A stretch of 64,000 nucleotides of DNA from contig CAWAHF010000004.1 of NCBI GenBank assembly GCA_963781805.1, positions 1,240,001 through 1,304,000 of the forward strand. The letters run 5' to 3'. Position numbers and translations under genes: made by a program. The notes beneath the pieces were generated by a model, which worked only from the letters and a program-made list of their open reading frames with translations, had not been told where the DNA came from and did not search any database. Positions 57,101 through 63,245 of this stretch are shown one piece after another; within the stretch, counting starts at the first letter, position 1; each line of letters begins with the position of its first letter. This DNA comes from JAFGPL01 sp963781805. GTDB taxonomy: Bacteria > Bacteroidota > Bacteroidia > Bacteroidales > UBA10428.

Positions 57101-57406
57101 AATTTAATTACATCTCTGGGGGGATCAGCTACAGCAGGTTCTGTATTAAAAGAAACTGGAAATTCAAACTGGACTACTTTAAATACTGATGCCACAAATG
57201 AAACAGGTTTCACAGCCAGGCCAGGTGGTATAGTGAATGGAAGTCTTGTATCAGGTGAAATTGGTTCAAGCGCTTATTACTGGACTTCAACAGAATCGAA
57301 TGCAATAAATTCGTTTAGCAAAAAATTAGTAAATACGAATGGAACAGTTACAGATACCTTATTACCTAAAAATAATCATGCCTCTGTCAGGTGTTTAAAG
57401 GACTAA
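51167..57406 (+). CDS. Giant exported FISUMP/FN3-repeat mosaic protein
   Basis: This 2079-residue exported protein has a signal near residues 1-30 (MAKHTISIKVYFILIFVLFL), an Ig-like segment (about 35-105), and then a mosaic. Five FISUMP domains (Fibrobacter succinogenes major paralogous domain; key blocks are VKIG.QWWMAENLN, YGRLY.W and CP.GWHLPSD) start near residues 111, 484, 858, 1228 and 1891. Between them are eleven FN3-like repeats of about 97 residues, each with a DGG or TGG turn, RG.CW and YYLRAYA. The order is F, 2 repeats, F, 2, F, 2, F, 5, F. No type A or B sorting domain was found at the end, which closes with the fifth FISUMP domain. It is predicted to be secreted or surface-bound; the function of FISUMP is unknown. 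Intragenic duplication is visible at the DNA level. Confidence 0.92.
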   Translation: MAKHTISIKVYFILIFVLFLFHSNFDLNAQYLINGANKIHYENDSVILHVDNVRGSVQWQVSGDKLLWQDIAGETEVSLTMHIDSSAFYRAKITDGTCNPIYSDTVMVAQVYDNRDNQVYNAVRIGYQWWMAENLNFRITGNSWYYNNDSSIYANKYGRLYNWTGANASCPSDWHLPSDLEWIILEMKLGMNKLQADSIQWRGTDEGTKLKQQGTFNFNASLGGFRLAYQTFGYIESSGTFWTSTEYDENTAWYRGIGSEPKVHRLNYGKDLGFSVRCVRNSPPIVYSNTVTNLTTYAGTANGEIIVDGGAIVTARGFCWSTSPSPDVNNSHVSLSGSIGTFASMFSGLSKNTTYYLRAFASNSFGTYYGDNITFKTPLNSVPTVFTDKASSITMNSALIGGSVLDDGGSAIKSKGLCWDSLPSPDFSSVVISKGTGTAGFTSTLSGLKINHEYHVRAYAVNNVDTAYGEEVVFETLPINPLDTIIDNRDGKSYEIVKIGYQWWLSDNLDYFTPGGSWYYDGDSASNSSTFGKLYNWETALNACPSGWHLPSDDEWKILESEVGMNSSVLENTDWRGTNQGDQLKKNGTSGLDILLGGFKDTNDQFLYLNSSGTYWTSTSYSTDNAWYRGFGTEPTIHRFNFDKDMAFSVRCVRDNTPIIEAHILKDSTTRNSAVIQSEIIYDGGDVVSSSGLCWSIMPNPDLLANRINSGSGLGIFNTKITGLVPNNTYYVRAFAINKFDTAYSDNISFISIGKPVISTSPIVNITTTSAASGGNITDDGGASILSRGVCWNILPNPTIKNSKTSNGASIGIYTSSLSGLSPNTEYYLRAYARTAYDTVYGMERSFITSPTSQEDSIKDTRDGKMYNIVKIGDQWWFAENLNFASANSWCYENNPAYCDTFGKLYTWNAALNSCPFGWHLPRDNEFKTLERYLGMDSIAAEQIEWRGTDEGTRLKIGSPIGFNIEFGGFRLENSTFNYVNSSATLWTSDETSATEAWYRGFGTTDQKIHRYYYAKDMGFSVRCIKTNSPQLLIDSVYNITKTSSKIDAKVLSDGGVNVTERGICYGLTHNPTILSGKFISGSGVGSFTVLLSGLTTNRTYYARAYAINNYDTAYSTEISFISITKPIVTTSSVSSLAKTTAFVGGNVTDDGGSTILERGVCYGITPHPVSTGSHLAIGTGTGSFSATLSGLNPNRTYYLRAYAMNVKGVSYGSEYTFKTLPFYLKGTLTDSRDSKIYSKIKIGEQWWFAENLNFASANSWCFENNTSNCDTLGRLYLYTASINVCPTHWHLPSDNEWKTMETELGIINPDNTGWRGIDQGTQLKDEGSSGFDVLMGGFRNTSGDFVEYGTSGTFWTSTSASTNDAWYRGFGLPDVGVHRDIFDKGYSFSVRCLKDTLPVVSTSTIGVVTDSSVVCGGEITYDGGKNVIARGICIAITSNPTIANDTTNNGIGIGAFVSYKKGLLPGTHYNVRAYATNSEGTSYGLQTSFTTATTKPKVITTVASSITDSSAHSGGNVTSTGGASVNARGICWSTSPNPLVETSDTTQTGTGPGVYTSTLKNLAPNTKYYYRAYATNSAGLTGYGLEYNFTTLIGYPKVTTSIITTITDSSATGGGNVTSTGGVPVMARGICWGLAANPTIINDSTNNGTGPGIFTSLMKNLQPNKTYFVRAYAINSKGPAYGNQVSFTTSAALPQVTTSGISAITFSTASGGGNVLSDGGSAIMARGVCWSTGITPTISNSKTTDGVSTGTFVSSITGLTRNTKYYVRAYATNSLNTAYGDTISFRTKAELPELTTTVISSLTDSSAISGGTITDNGGAPIVSKGVCWNTTGNPTITNDTTLNGSGSTTFISSLKGLISSTTYYVKAYAQNSAGYNYGNEIVFKTLNETDTLKDLRDNQKYLTVKIGTNWWMAQNLNYRDTGTVYYNNDSINNAMKYGRLYTWSSMMKGSASNDLVPGTVQGVCPTGWHIPGNTEWNNLITSLGGSATAGSVLKETGNSNWTTLNTDATNETGFTARPGGIVNGSLVSGEIGSSAYYWTSTESNAINSFSKKLVNTNGTVTDTLLPKNNHASVRCLKD
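53780..54960 (+). repeat. Near-identical FISUMP DNA segments inside the giant gene
   Basis: The start of the third FISUMP domain (about 53792-53851) and of the fourth (about 54899-54958) share long blocks, for example gaaaacttaaatttcgc followed by agtgcaaattcatggtg, with only a few mismatches in about 60 bp. Other FISUMP copies in the gene differ much more. This suggests a recent duplication or gene conversion between these two domains. Confidence 0.65.
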
Positions 57407-57445
57407 AAAGGATTTCTGATACTAAATAATTACATGTATTTAAAC

Positions 57446-57474
57446 AAAAAATGCCGCAAAAAGCGGCATTTTTT
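57446..57474. terminator. Bidirectional intrinsic terminator
   Basis: A perfect 12-bp stem (aaaaaatgccgc at 57446-57457, gcggcatttttt at 57463-57474) encloses a 5-base loop aaaaa. The T-run on one side and A-run on the other allow it to terminate transcription from the giant gene on the plus strand and from the siaC-like gene on the minus strand. It sits between two convergent genes. Confidence 0.85.
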
Positions 57475-57490
57475 ATATTTTCATTTATTA

Positions 57491-57871
57491 CTAATCTACA
57501 ATTTCAATCATTTTAAACGGTACCCTGATAATTGATTCATAATCTTCACCTGCTTCAAGCATATCTTCATCATCTTCTTCATAATACCAGTTAATTAAAA
57601 CATCATGGTTTGATTTATGAATAGCCTCCAGCTTTTTAAAGACATCTAATATACACTTTGAAGAGCTGGTATTAAAATATTCCAATTGAACATTAACAAG
57701 GGTTTTTTGCATCGGGCTGTTGGAATAATCTTCCAACCAGTCAACGAGTGGCTTGTAGAATTCGATTGAATTTTCCGGGATTGACCGCCCTTTAATCTCA
57801 ATCACTCCTTTCTCGGGATCATACTTCACTGACGGGGTTTTCGGTGTTCCTTCAATCAAAATTGGTTCCAT
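57491..57871 (-). CDS. siaC: SiaC-like regulatory phosphoprotein (DUF1987)
   Basis: This 126-residue cytoplasmic protein is of the DUF1987/SiaC family: SVKYDPEKGVIEIKGRSIPENSIEFYKP (about 14-41), WLEDY (about 45-49), and EYFNTSSSKCILDVFKKLE (about 64-82). In Pseudomonas, SiaC is phosphorylated on a threonine by SiaB and, when unphosphorylated, activates the diguanylate cyclase SiaD. By my count the Thr in FNTSSS is residue 68, the position I recall for the Pseudomonas site. It is 27 bp after a SiaB-like kinase gene, so the two form an operon. No diguanylate cyclase is adjacent, so the output here is unknown. Confidence 0.88.
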   Translation of the reverse strand: MEPILIEGTPKTPSVKYDPEKGVIEIKGRSIPENSIEFYKPLVDWLEDYSNSPMQKTLVNVQLEYFNTSSSKCILDVFKKLEAIHKSNHDVLINWYYEEDDEDMLEAGEDYESIIRVPFKMIEIVD

Positions 57872-57898
57872 ACTTTCAATTTATTTTATTGATTGATT

Positions 57899-58444
57899 TT
57901 AAATTTTTATCTCAAGATTAAAAAAATAATAGTTATCGTTATAGTTGAAAAAAGAATAATTCAGTTTGCTTCCTGTTTTTCTGGCTATATCAACAAGACC
58001 GAGTCCTCCACCTCCTTTTGCAGAAAGTTTTTGATGATTGAGGATAAACTTATACATATCCTTTAACTCATCTTTATTGAGAGAATTAATCTTATCGATC
58101 TTCTCTTTAAGGTATTTAATTTTAGATGAATTAATAAAATTTCCAGTTGTAACACTATATTCACCTCCATTACGCGTAATGACCAACACACCAAATTTAG
58201 GATCGAGATCCTCTTCAATTCCTTCGTGTGTTTCTTCTATATGGTGATATAGATTCTGAAGGCTTTCCACAAGAACATTATAAATTTTCTTGCGTGTCTT
58301 TCCTTCTTCATTAACATCATCCAGTTTCTTTTCAACGGCATCGAGTACATCGTTAATTAAGTCGGATGTAATACTTCCTTTGTAGGCTATTACTACATCT
58401 CCTTTGCTTAGTTCATCAAAGTACTCTCGTATGTTAAAACTCAT
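57899..58444 (-). CDS. siaB: SiaB-like protein kinase (DUF6272)
   Basis: This 181-residue protein has a GHKL-like ATPase fold of the SiaB type. The N-box-like helix KIYNVLVESLQNLYHHIEE (about 53-71, with Glu and Asn) and the glycine-rich SAKGGGGLGLVDIARKTG (about 145-162) are visible. It is expected to phosphorylate the SiaC-like protein encoded next. It precedes siaC in the same operon. A PP2C/SpoIIE phosphatase (SiaA role) is not in the window. Confidence 0.86.
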   Translation of the reverse strand: MSFNIREYFDELSKGDVVIAYKGSITSDLINDVLDAVEKKLDDVNEEGKTRKKIYNVLVESLQNLYHHIEETHEGIEEDLDPKFGVLVITRNGGEYSVTTGNFINSSKIKYLKEKIDKINSLNKDELKDMYKFILNHQKLSAKGGGGLGLVDIARKTGSKLNYSFFNYNDNYYFFNLEIKI

Positions 58445-58497
58445 AAAGGGTTATATTAGCTTATCCAACAAATTAGTTTACATTTTTTTAACCCCAA

Positions 58498-58505
58498 CAA
58501 ATATA
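58498..58505 (-). promoter_or_regulatory. -7 promoter box of the siaB-siaC operon
   Basis: On the minus strand this reads TATATTTG, an exact TAnnTTTG match, 53 bases before the siaB ATG. Confidence 0.4.
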
Positions 58506-58675
58506 TAAAAAATATTGTCTATAGAAAATTAACTAATAAAGTTAAAATGCTTTTTGTTTTAAAAGATTCATTTTCCTTTTTAAATATAGCTAAAAAATCA
58601 AAATAAATATATTTTTAGTCAGGATTAAATTTTTTTTCATCTACATAATCCTAATACGTATGATTCACATTAATT

Positions 58676-59839
58676 TCAAAAATTATTTGATGAATCATCA
58701 GATTGCTTTCTTGAACCTTTATAAATCTCATATTTATGATATTTACATTCCAGAGGTCCGTTGAATAATGTAAGTTTTTGTGATGTCCTCAAACCTATTT
58801 TTTTCATGGCTTCTTTATCACTTGAAATGATCCAAACATCGTATCCGTTAAAATTCTTTTTAAGCGCATCGCCTATGCGGTTATACAACGGGATTAATTC
58901 AGTTTGGTTCATTCGTTCACCATAGGGTGGATTAATAATTGCCAATCCGCCATTCTGCGGAGGAATATAATCGTCGATTGATTTACATGAAATTGTAATT
59001 TTTTTCCCAAGCATAGCATTTAAGATGTTTCTCCCGGCAGATTCCACCGATTTTTTTGATATATCGGCTCCGGTAACAGATATCTTATCGTTCCTTATTT
59101 CTTCATTTTCTTCAACCAACTGCTCAAAAAGATTTCCATCAAAATCCGGCCATTTTTCAAAACCAAACGACTTGCGAAAAATACCAGGTGGAATATTAAA
59201 AGCAATCATAGCTGCCTCGATAAGCAGTGTACCGGAACCGCACATGGGATCTACAAAATTTGTATTTCCGTTCCATCCCGATAATTTTATCATGCCCGCA
59301 GCCAATACTTCACTCAGGGGGGCTAATCCCTGAGATACCCTGTATCCCCTTTTATGCAGAGAATCTCCTGAACTATCAAGAGAGACAATCAAATCATCAT
59401 TTGCAATGTGCACATTTATTTTTAACGTTGGATTTTCATTATTTACAGATGGACGTTTTCCGGTTTCATCCCTGAATTGATCCACAACAGCATCTTTAGC
59501 CTTTTGTGATACAAACATGGAATTATTAAAAAAAGTAGATGCAACCACACTTTCGACGGACAGTGTATGTTTATTTTCCATATAATCCTGCCATCGAATT
59601 GATCTGACGGCATTATACAATTGAACCTCGTTCCTGGCTTTGGTTTGAATTAAAGGTATAAGAATTCGCAAGGCAGTGCGTAAATAGTAATTTGCGCGAT
59701 ACATTAATTCGGTTGTACCCATAAATGAAACCGCCCTGTTCAATACAACAATGTTTTCTGCACCAATCTGCTCAAGTTCCTTTGCCAGAACTTTTTCCAA
59801 CCCTCTAAAGGTTTTTGCTATCATTTCGAATTTTTTCAT
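58676..59839 (-). CDS. rlmL: THUMP-domain rRNA guanine-N2 methyltransferase (RlmL-like)
   Basis: This 387-residue enzyme has an N-terminal THUMP RNA-binding region (about 1-155; MIAKTFRGLEKVLAKELEQIGAENI at the start is typical) and a C-terminal methyltransferase domain. Motif I-like FVDPMCGSGTLLIEAAMIA is at about 196-214, and motif IV INPPYGERMN at about 300-309. This is the layout of the RlmL half of E. coli RlmKL and of the YpsC group, which makes m2G in 23S rRNA. It lacks the RlmK half, as is usual outside Proteobacteria. Its start overlaps the NadR-like gene by 4 bases (ATGA). Confidence 0.9.
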   Translation of the reverse strand: MKKFEMIAKTFRGLEKVLAKELEQIGAENIVVLNRAVSFMGTTELMYRANYYLRTALRILIPLIQTKARNEVQLYNAVRSIRWQDYMENKHTLSVESVVASTFFNNSMFVSQKAKDAVVDQFRDETGKRPSVNNENPTLKINVHIANDDLIVSLDSSGDSLHKRGYRVSQGLAPLSEVLAAGMIKLSGWNGNTNFVDPMCGSGTLLIEAAMIAFNIPPGIFRKSFGFEKWPDFDGNLFEQLVEENEEIRNDKISVTGADISKKSVESAGRNILNAMLGKKITISCKSIDDYIPPQNGGLAIINPPYGERMNQTELIPLYNRIGDALKKNFNGYDVWIISSDKEAMKKIGLRTSQKLTLFNGPLECKYHKYEIYKGSRKQSDDSSNNF

Positions 59840-60402
59840 TCTCTATTTTTAGACTTTCTTCTGATTAATTCATTAATGATTTCTTTTGCAGATTCAAACC
59901 TTCGGGTTCCAACTATTATTTTGTATGCACATTGATACCTTTCCAATTGTTTCCGGTACTCTTCAAACAACCATTCTCTCATTTCTCCTCCATTTTCTCT
60001 TATTCCGTCAGGAATCCAGGGAATATCAGGAGCACAGAGAAGAAATAAATCAATGTTATTAGAAATTATCACATTTTCAATCCAGCCAGGACATTCTTTA
60101 TATACTACCTCAAACCAGACTTTCGTAATTAGAAGATATGTATCGTAGAATAAAATCTCTTTTGAAGTATTTACATATTCTTTTTCAAGTTCCAGTTGTC
60201 TGTTGGCTATATGAATAACATCTTCATACGTATATTTTTTTTTCAAATTTTGTACATATTCCCTGGCATATTCAGGAATAAACATAACACCATAATGCTT
60301 TGCCAAACGCTCGCATAGAACTGTTTTCCCTGTAGATTCAGGGCCGGTAACAACAATTCTAATCAACTGTTTATCAACTGCTTTTCCCATTCTTTGTGCC
60401 AT
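59836..60402 (-). CDS. NadR-like nicotinamide riboside kinase
   Basis: This 188-residue P-loop ATPase has Walker A GPESTGKT (about 19-26), YAREYVQ (about 40-46) and FYDTYLLITKVW (about 85-96). It matches the ribosylnicotinamide kinase domain of NadR without the NMN adenylyltransferase or DNA-binding parts. It phosphorylates nicotinamide riboside, trapping it after import by PnuC. It overlaps the pnuC gene by 40 bases if the ATG at 60402 is used, or 28 bases from the ATG at 60390. The tight overlap supports a joint NAD salvage role. Confidence 0.88.
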   Translation of the reverse strand: MAQRMGKAVDKQLIRIVVTGPESTGKTVLCERLAKHYGVMFIPEYAREYVQNLKKKYTYEDVIHIANRQLELEKEYVNTSKEILFYDTYLLITKVWFEVVYKECPGWIENVIISNNIDLFLLCAPDIPWIPDGIRENGGEMREWLFEEYRKQLERYQCAYKIIVGTRRFESAKEIINELIRRKSKNRE

Positions 60403-60974
60403 TCAATAAAACCTGTAACCGATAAAATAGTATACACCAGGAATAGTGTAATTGAAGGGTAGAGACCTTTGTATAGATATAATCCAACCGAAACACTATC
60501 AACGACAATCCACACTATCCAATGCTCCATATATTTCTGAGTTAACATCCATGTGGCAGTAATGCTAAGCGCCGTAGTAAATGAGTCCCAGTATGGAATA
60601 GTGCTAGGGGTGTAATTTTTCAGAATAAATAAAATTACGAGATAAAAAATCAGTGTAATAAGAAAAAGATACATTCCAAGTTTAAATCCTGTTTTTTTTA
60701 TCGGAAGTTCTGATTTCCCGTTATTCCCGGATTTGCCATAATACCAGTGATACCATCCGTAAAAACCGATAACAACATAGTATACATAAAGACCCATATC
60801 GGCATAAATACCGGAGATATAAAAAACATATACAAATATTGCGGATGAAACAATTCCATATGGCCAAAGAAGAATGTTTCGATCGACAGTATATATAATA
60901 TATAATAAACCTGTGATAGTAGCCAGAATTTCGGGCGAACGACTATAAATCCAAAGAAATGCCTCTGCAAGCAT
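60363..60974 (-). CDS. pnuC: Nicotinamide riboside transporter PnuC
   Basis: This 203-residue inner membrane protein has about seven hydrophobic segments. PnuC features are ILATITGLLYIIYTVDRNILLWPYGIVSS near the start, YYVVIGFYGWYHWYYGKSG (about 65-83) and WMLTQKYMEHWIVWIVVDSVSVGLY (about 140-164). The family carries nicotinamide riboside or, in some branches, thiamine. The overlapping NadR-like kinase gene favours nicotinamide riboside here. It starts 26 bp after the protease gene, so it may be in the same transcript. Confidence 0.92.
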   Translation of the reverse strand: MLAEAFLWIYSRSPEILATITGLLYIIYTVDRNILLWPYGIVSSAIFVYVFYISGIYADMGLYVYYVVIGFYGWYHWYYGKSGNNGKSELPIKKTGFKLGMYLFLITLIFYLVILFILKNYTPSTIPYWDSFTTALSITATWMLTQKYMEHWIVWIVVDSVSVGLYLYKGLYPSITLFLVYTILSVTGFIEWHKEWEKQLINS

Positions 60975-61000
60975 TTAGTTCGAATAAACTAATTTGAAAA

Positions 61001-62599
61001 TCATTTACTTTTTTGTAGTACGGTTTGATACTTATCCCAATTCTCAAGCACATCAAGTGCCTTCAAAAATTTCGGATCAGTATTATTGACCACCTCATAA
61101 AATTCGTTTGTGCTCCATAAATCTCTTGCTATGTATGCCTTCATCAGATGCTTTATTTGAGCACCCGAAATTGAAAGATCTTTATCCAAAGGTTTAACAC
61201 CCTCCTTTTTTGCATATTCTACAAAATTTTGAAGAAGTTTAGGTGAGATTGTATAGTTTGTTACATATTTTTCAATGGATGGATACTCATTCATAATTAG
61301 GTTTCTGTTTTCATCAACATAATTAAGGATATATTCATTCAAAATACCTTTTCTTAAAATATCACGATAAAAATCAGAATAATAGGTCGTATCAATTGGA
61401 ATAAATATATCAGGCATAATTCCTCCGCCTCCATATACAACACGAGATCTAACAAGTGTATGATATTTCAAAGAATCGGGAAAATGAATACTGTCTTTGT
61501 TCATCAATTCCCCGCTATTATAACGGTTTATAATATCTCTGTCGTATTCATCTTTATCTATCTGGTTATACGGTTTCTGAATTAACCTCCCTGTAGGAGT
61601 GTAATAACGGGCGATTGTCAACCTTACCATAGATCCGTCAGACACCATAAGTGGTTTCTGAACCAACCCCTTTCCAAAAGATCTTCTCCCCACTATTATA
61701 CCTCTGTCCCAATCCTGAATGGCACCTGTAACAATTTCGCTTGCAGATGCAGTGCCTTCATCAATCAATATTATGAGGTTGCCTTTTTCAAACATTCCTT
61801 TACCTGTTGCGTTATATTCCCGTTTAGGGCTGTGTAAACCTTCCGTATAGACTATAAGCCTGTTATTGTCTAAAAATTCATTGGCAAGTTCAAAAGCAAC
61901 CTCCAGATACCCGCCTCCATTTCCTGTAAGATCAAGGATAAGATTATCAACACCTTCAGATTGAAGATTTAAAAGAGCTTCTTTAAACTCTTCCATAGTT
62001 GTCATTGAAAAACGGTTGAGTTTGATATACCCGATATTATCTCTAACTTTATAGGATGCATCCACACTGAATATCGGAATTTTATCCCGGGTGATATTAA
62101 AATCGAGCAATTCTTTTACGTTTCTTCTTTTAACCGAGACGATAACCTGAGTCCCTTTTTTACCACGGAGCAAAGCAAAAACATCGTTGTTGGTTATTCC
62201 AATTCCGGCAACATTTTTTCCATCAACTTTCACTATTCTGTCTCCCGCAAGCAATCCAACTTTTTCAGAAGGTCCCCCTGAAATTGGAGAGATTACAAAA
62301 ATTGTATCATCAAGGATATTAAACGATATTCCGATGCCCTCAAAATTCCCCTGCAAAGGTTCATTCATTTCTTTAACCTCATCCTTTGACAAATAGGAAG
62401 AGTGTGGGTCGAGACTTCTTAACATATGAATAATCGCATTTTCTACAAGCTTTTCTTCATTTACCGAATCTACATAGTATGAATTCAACCATTCCAAAAC
62501 CTGTCCGAATTTAAAAGCCTGCTCAAAATGCACTTGCGCATTTGTTGGCAACTGCAGTAATGCAATAAAAAGTAAAAATACATATGCAACTCTCTTCAT
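61001..62599 (-). CDS. ctpA: S41 family C-terminal processing peptidase (CtpA-like)
   Basis: This 532-residue exported serine protease has a signal near residues 1-21 (MKRVAYVFLLFIALLQLPTNA), a PDZ domain (about 90-165; GIGISFNILDDTIFVIS, GLLAGDRIVKVDG) and an S41 catalytic domain. The nucleophile Ser lies in DEGTASASEIVTGA (about 276-289) and the partner Lys in RRSFGKGLVQ (about 303-312). Members cut C-terminal tails or degrade periplasmic proteins. It is upstream of pnuC-nadR-rlmL on the same strand with short gaps, which probably reflects a read-through transcript. Confidence 0.93.
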   Translation of the reverse strand: MKRVAYVFLLFIALLQLPTNAQVHFEQAFKFGQVLEWLNSYYVDSVNEEKLVENAIIHMLRSLDPHSSYLSKDEVKEMNEPLQGNFEGIGISFNILDDTIFVISPISGGPSEKVGLLAGDRIVKVDGKNVAGIGITNNDVFALLRGKKGTQVIVSVKRRNVKELLDFNITRDKIPIFSVDASYKVRDNIGYIKLNRFSMTTMEEFKEALLNLQSEGVDNLILDLTGNGGGYLEVAFELANEFLDNNRLIVYTEGLHSPKREYNATGKGMFEKGNLIILIDEGTASASEIVTGAIQDWDRGIIVGRRSFGKGLVQKPLMVSDGSMVRLTIARYYTPTGRLIQKPYNQIDKDEYDRDIINRYNSGELMNKDSIHFPDSLKYHTLVRSRVVYGGGGIMPDIFIPIDTTYYSDFYRDILRKGILNEYILNYVDENRNLIMNEYPSIEKYVTNYTISPKLLQNFVEYAKKEGVKPLDKDLSISGAQIKHLMKAYIARDLWSTNEFYEVVNNTDPKFLKALDVLENWDKYQTVLQKSK

Positions 62600-62687
62600 A
62601 ATAAATAAGAGATTAAATGATTAAAATAAATAGCGAGTCGATTTATTGCCTGATTTATAAGGTTATTTTGAGGATGAAGTTTTAAAA

Positions 62688-63071
62688 CTATGACGAAATA
62701 AAATTAAATTTTATCCCAACAAGGTCAGCCAAATCCTGACCAGCCTCTTTTAGCAATTCATCGTCTTTTTCATAATGCCAGTCAATGATTGTCTGTACCC
62801 CTTTATTATTAATATTTGCGATTCTGGTAAAAATTTCGTGAATATATTTCATTGAACTGGAATTATAATAAGCAAATTTCATCGATACCTTAAAGGGTTT
62901 TGAAATCATATCTGCACCGGCTTCATAATCTTCCAGCCATTGAATGATTGGTTTATAAAATTCATGTACATTCTCAGGAAGAGAAGAACCAGATATACTA
63001 AATATGTTTTCATCCGGATCGAAAGTTACTTTTGGTGTCAATTTACCTGCTTTAATATCGATTCTTTTCAT
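62688..63071 (-). CDS. Second SiaC-like protein (DUF1987)
   Basis: This 127-residue paralogue of the SiaC protein has VTFDPDENIFSISGSSLPENVHEFYKP (about 15-41), WLEDY (about 45-49) and FAYYNSSSMKYIHEIFTRI (about 66-84). The candidate phosphosite Thr of the first copy is replaced by Ser (Ser71) in NSSS. A SiaB kinase is not adjacent; the one at 57899 is about 4 kb away on the same strand. It may be a second substrate of that kinase or have its own partner elsewhere. Confidence 0.86.
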   Translation of the reverse strand: MKRIDIKAGKLTPKVTFDPDENIFSISGSSLPENVHEFYKPIIQWLEDYEAGADMISKPFKVSMKFAYYNSSSMKYIHEIFTRIANINNKGVQTIIDWHYEKDDELLKEAGQDLADLVGIKFNFISS

Positions 63072-63093
63072 TAAGTCATTAAATTTTGAAGTA

Positions 63094-63101
63094 CAAAGTT
63101 A
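63094..63101 (-). promoter_or_regulatory. -7 promoter box of the second siaC-like gene
   Basis: On the minus strand this reads TAACTTTG, an exact TAnnTTTG match, 22 bases before the ATG at 63071. Confidence 0.45.
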
Positions 63102-63245
63102 TAACACAATAAATTATTAACTAATCACAAATATAACTATTTTCAAAAAGTTAATATCATTTTAATCCTTCATTTAACCAAAGTTTATTATACCTGCCTG
63201 CAATACATACAATTAAAATCAGAGTTTATTGAAGGCACATTATAT

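Noticed and set aside
51167..57406. Many minus-strand frames inside the giant gene
   Set aside because: They are shadows of a well-supported long plus-strand frame with clear domains.
57899..58444. Anti-sigma factor (RsbW-like) for the DUF6272 protein
   Set aside because: The next gene is DUF1987, the SiaC partner, so SiaB is the better reading, though the ATP fold is related.
60975..61000. Riboswitch (TPP or NAD-related) before pnuC
   Set aside because: The gap to the upstream protease gene is only 26 bases, too short for one.
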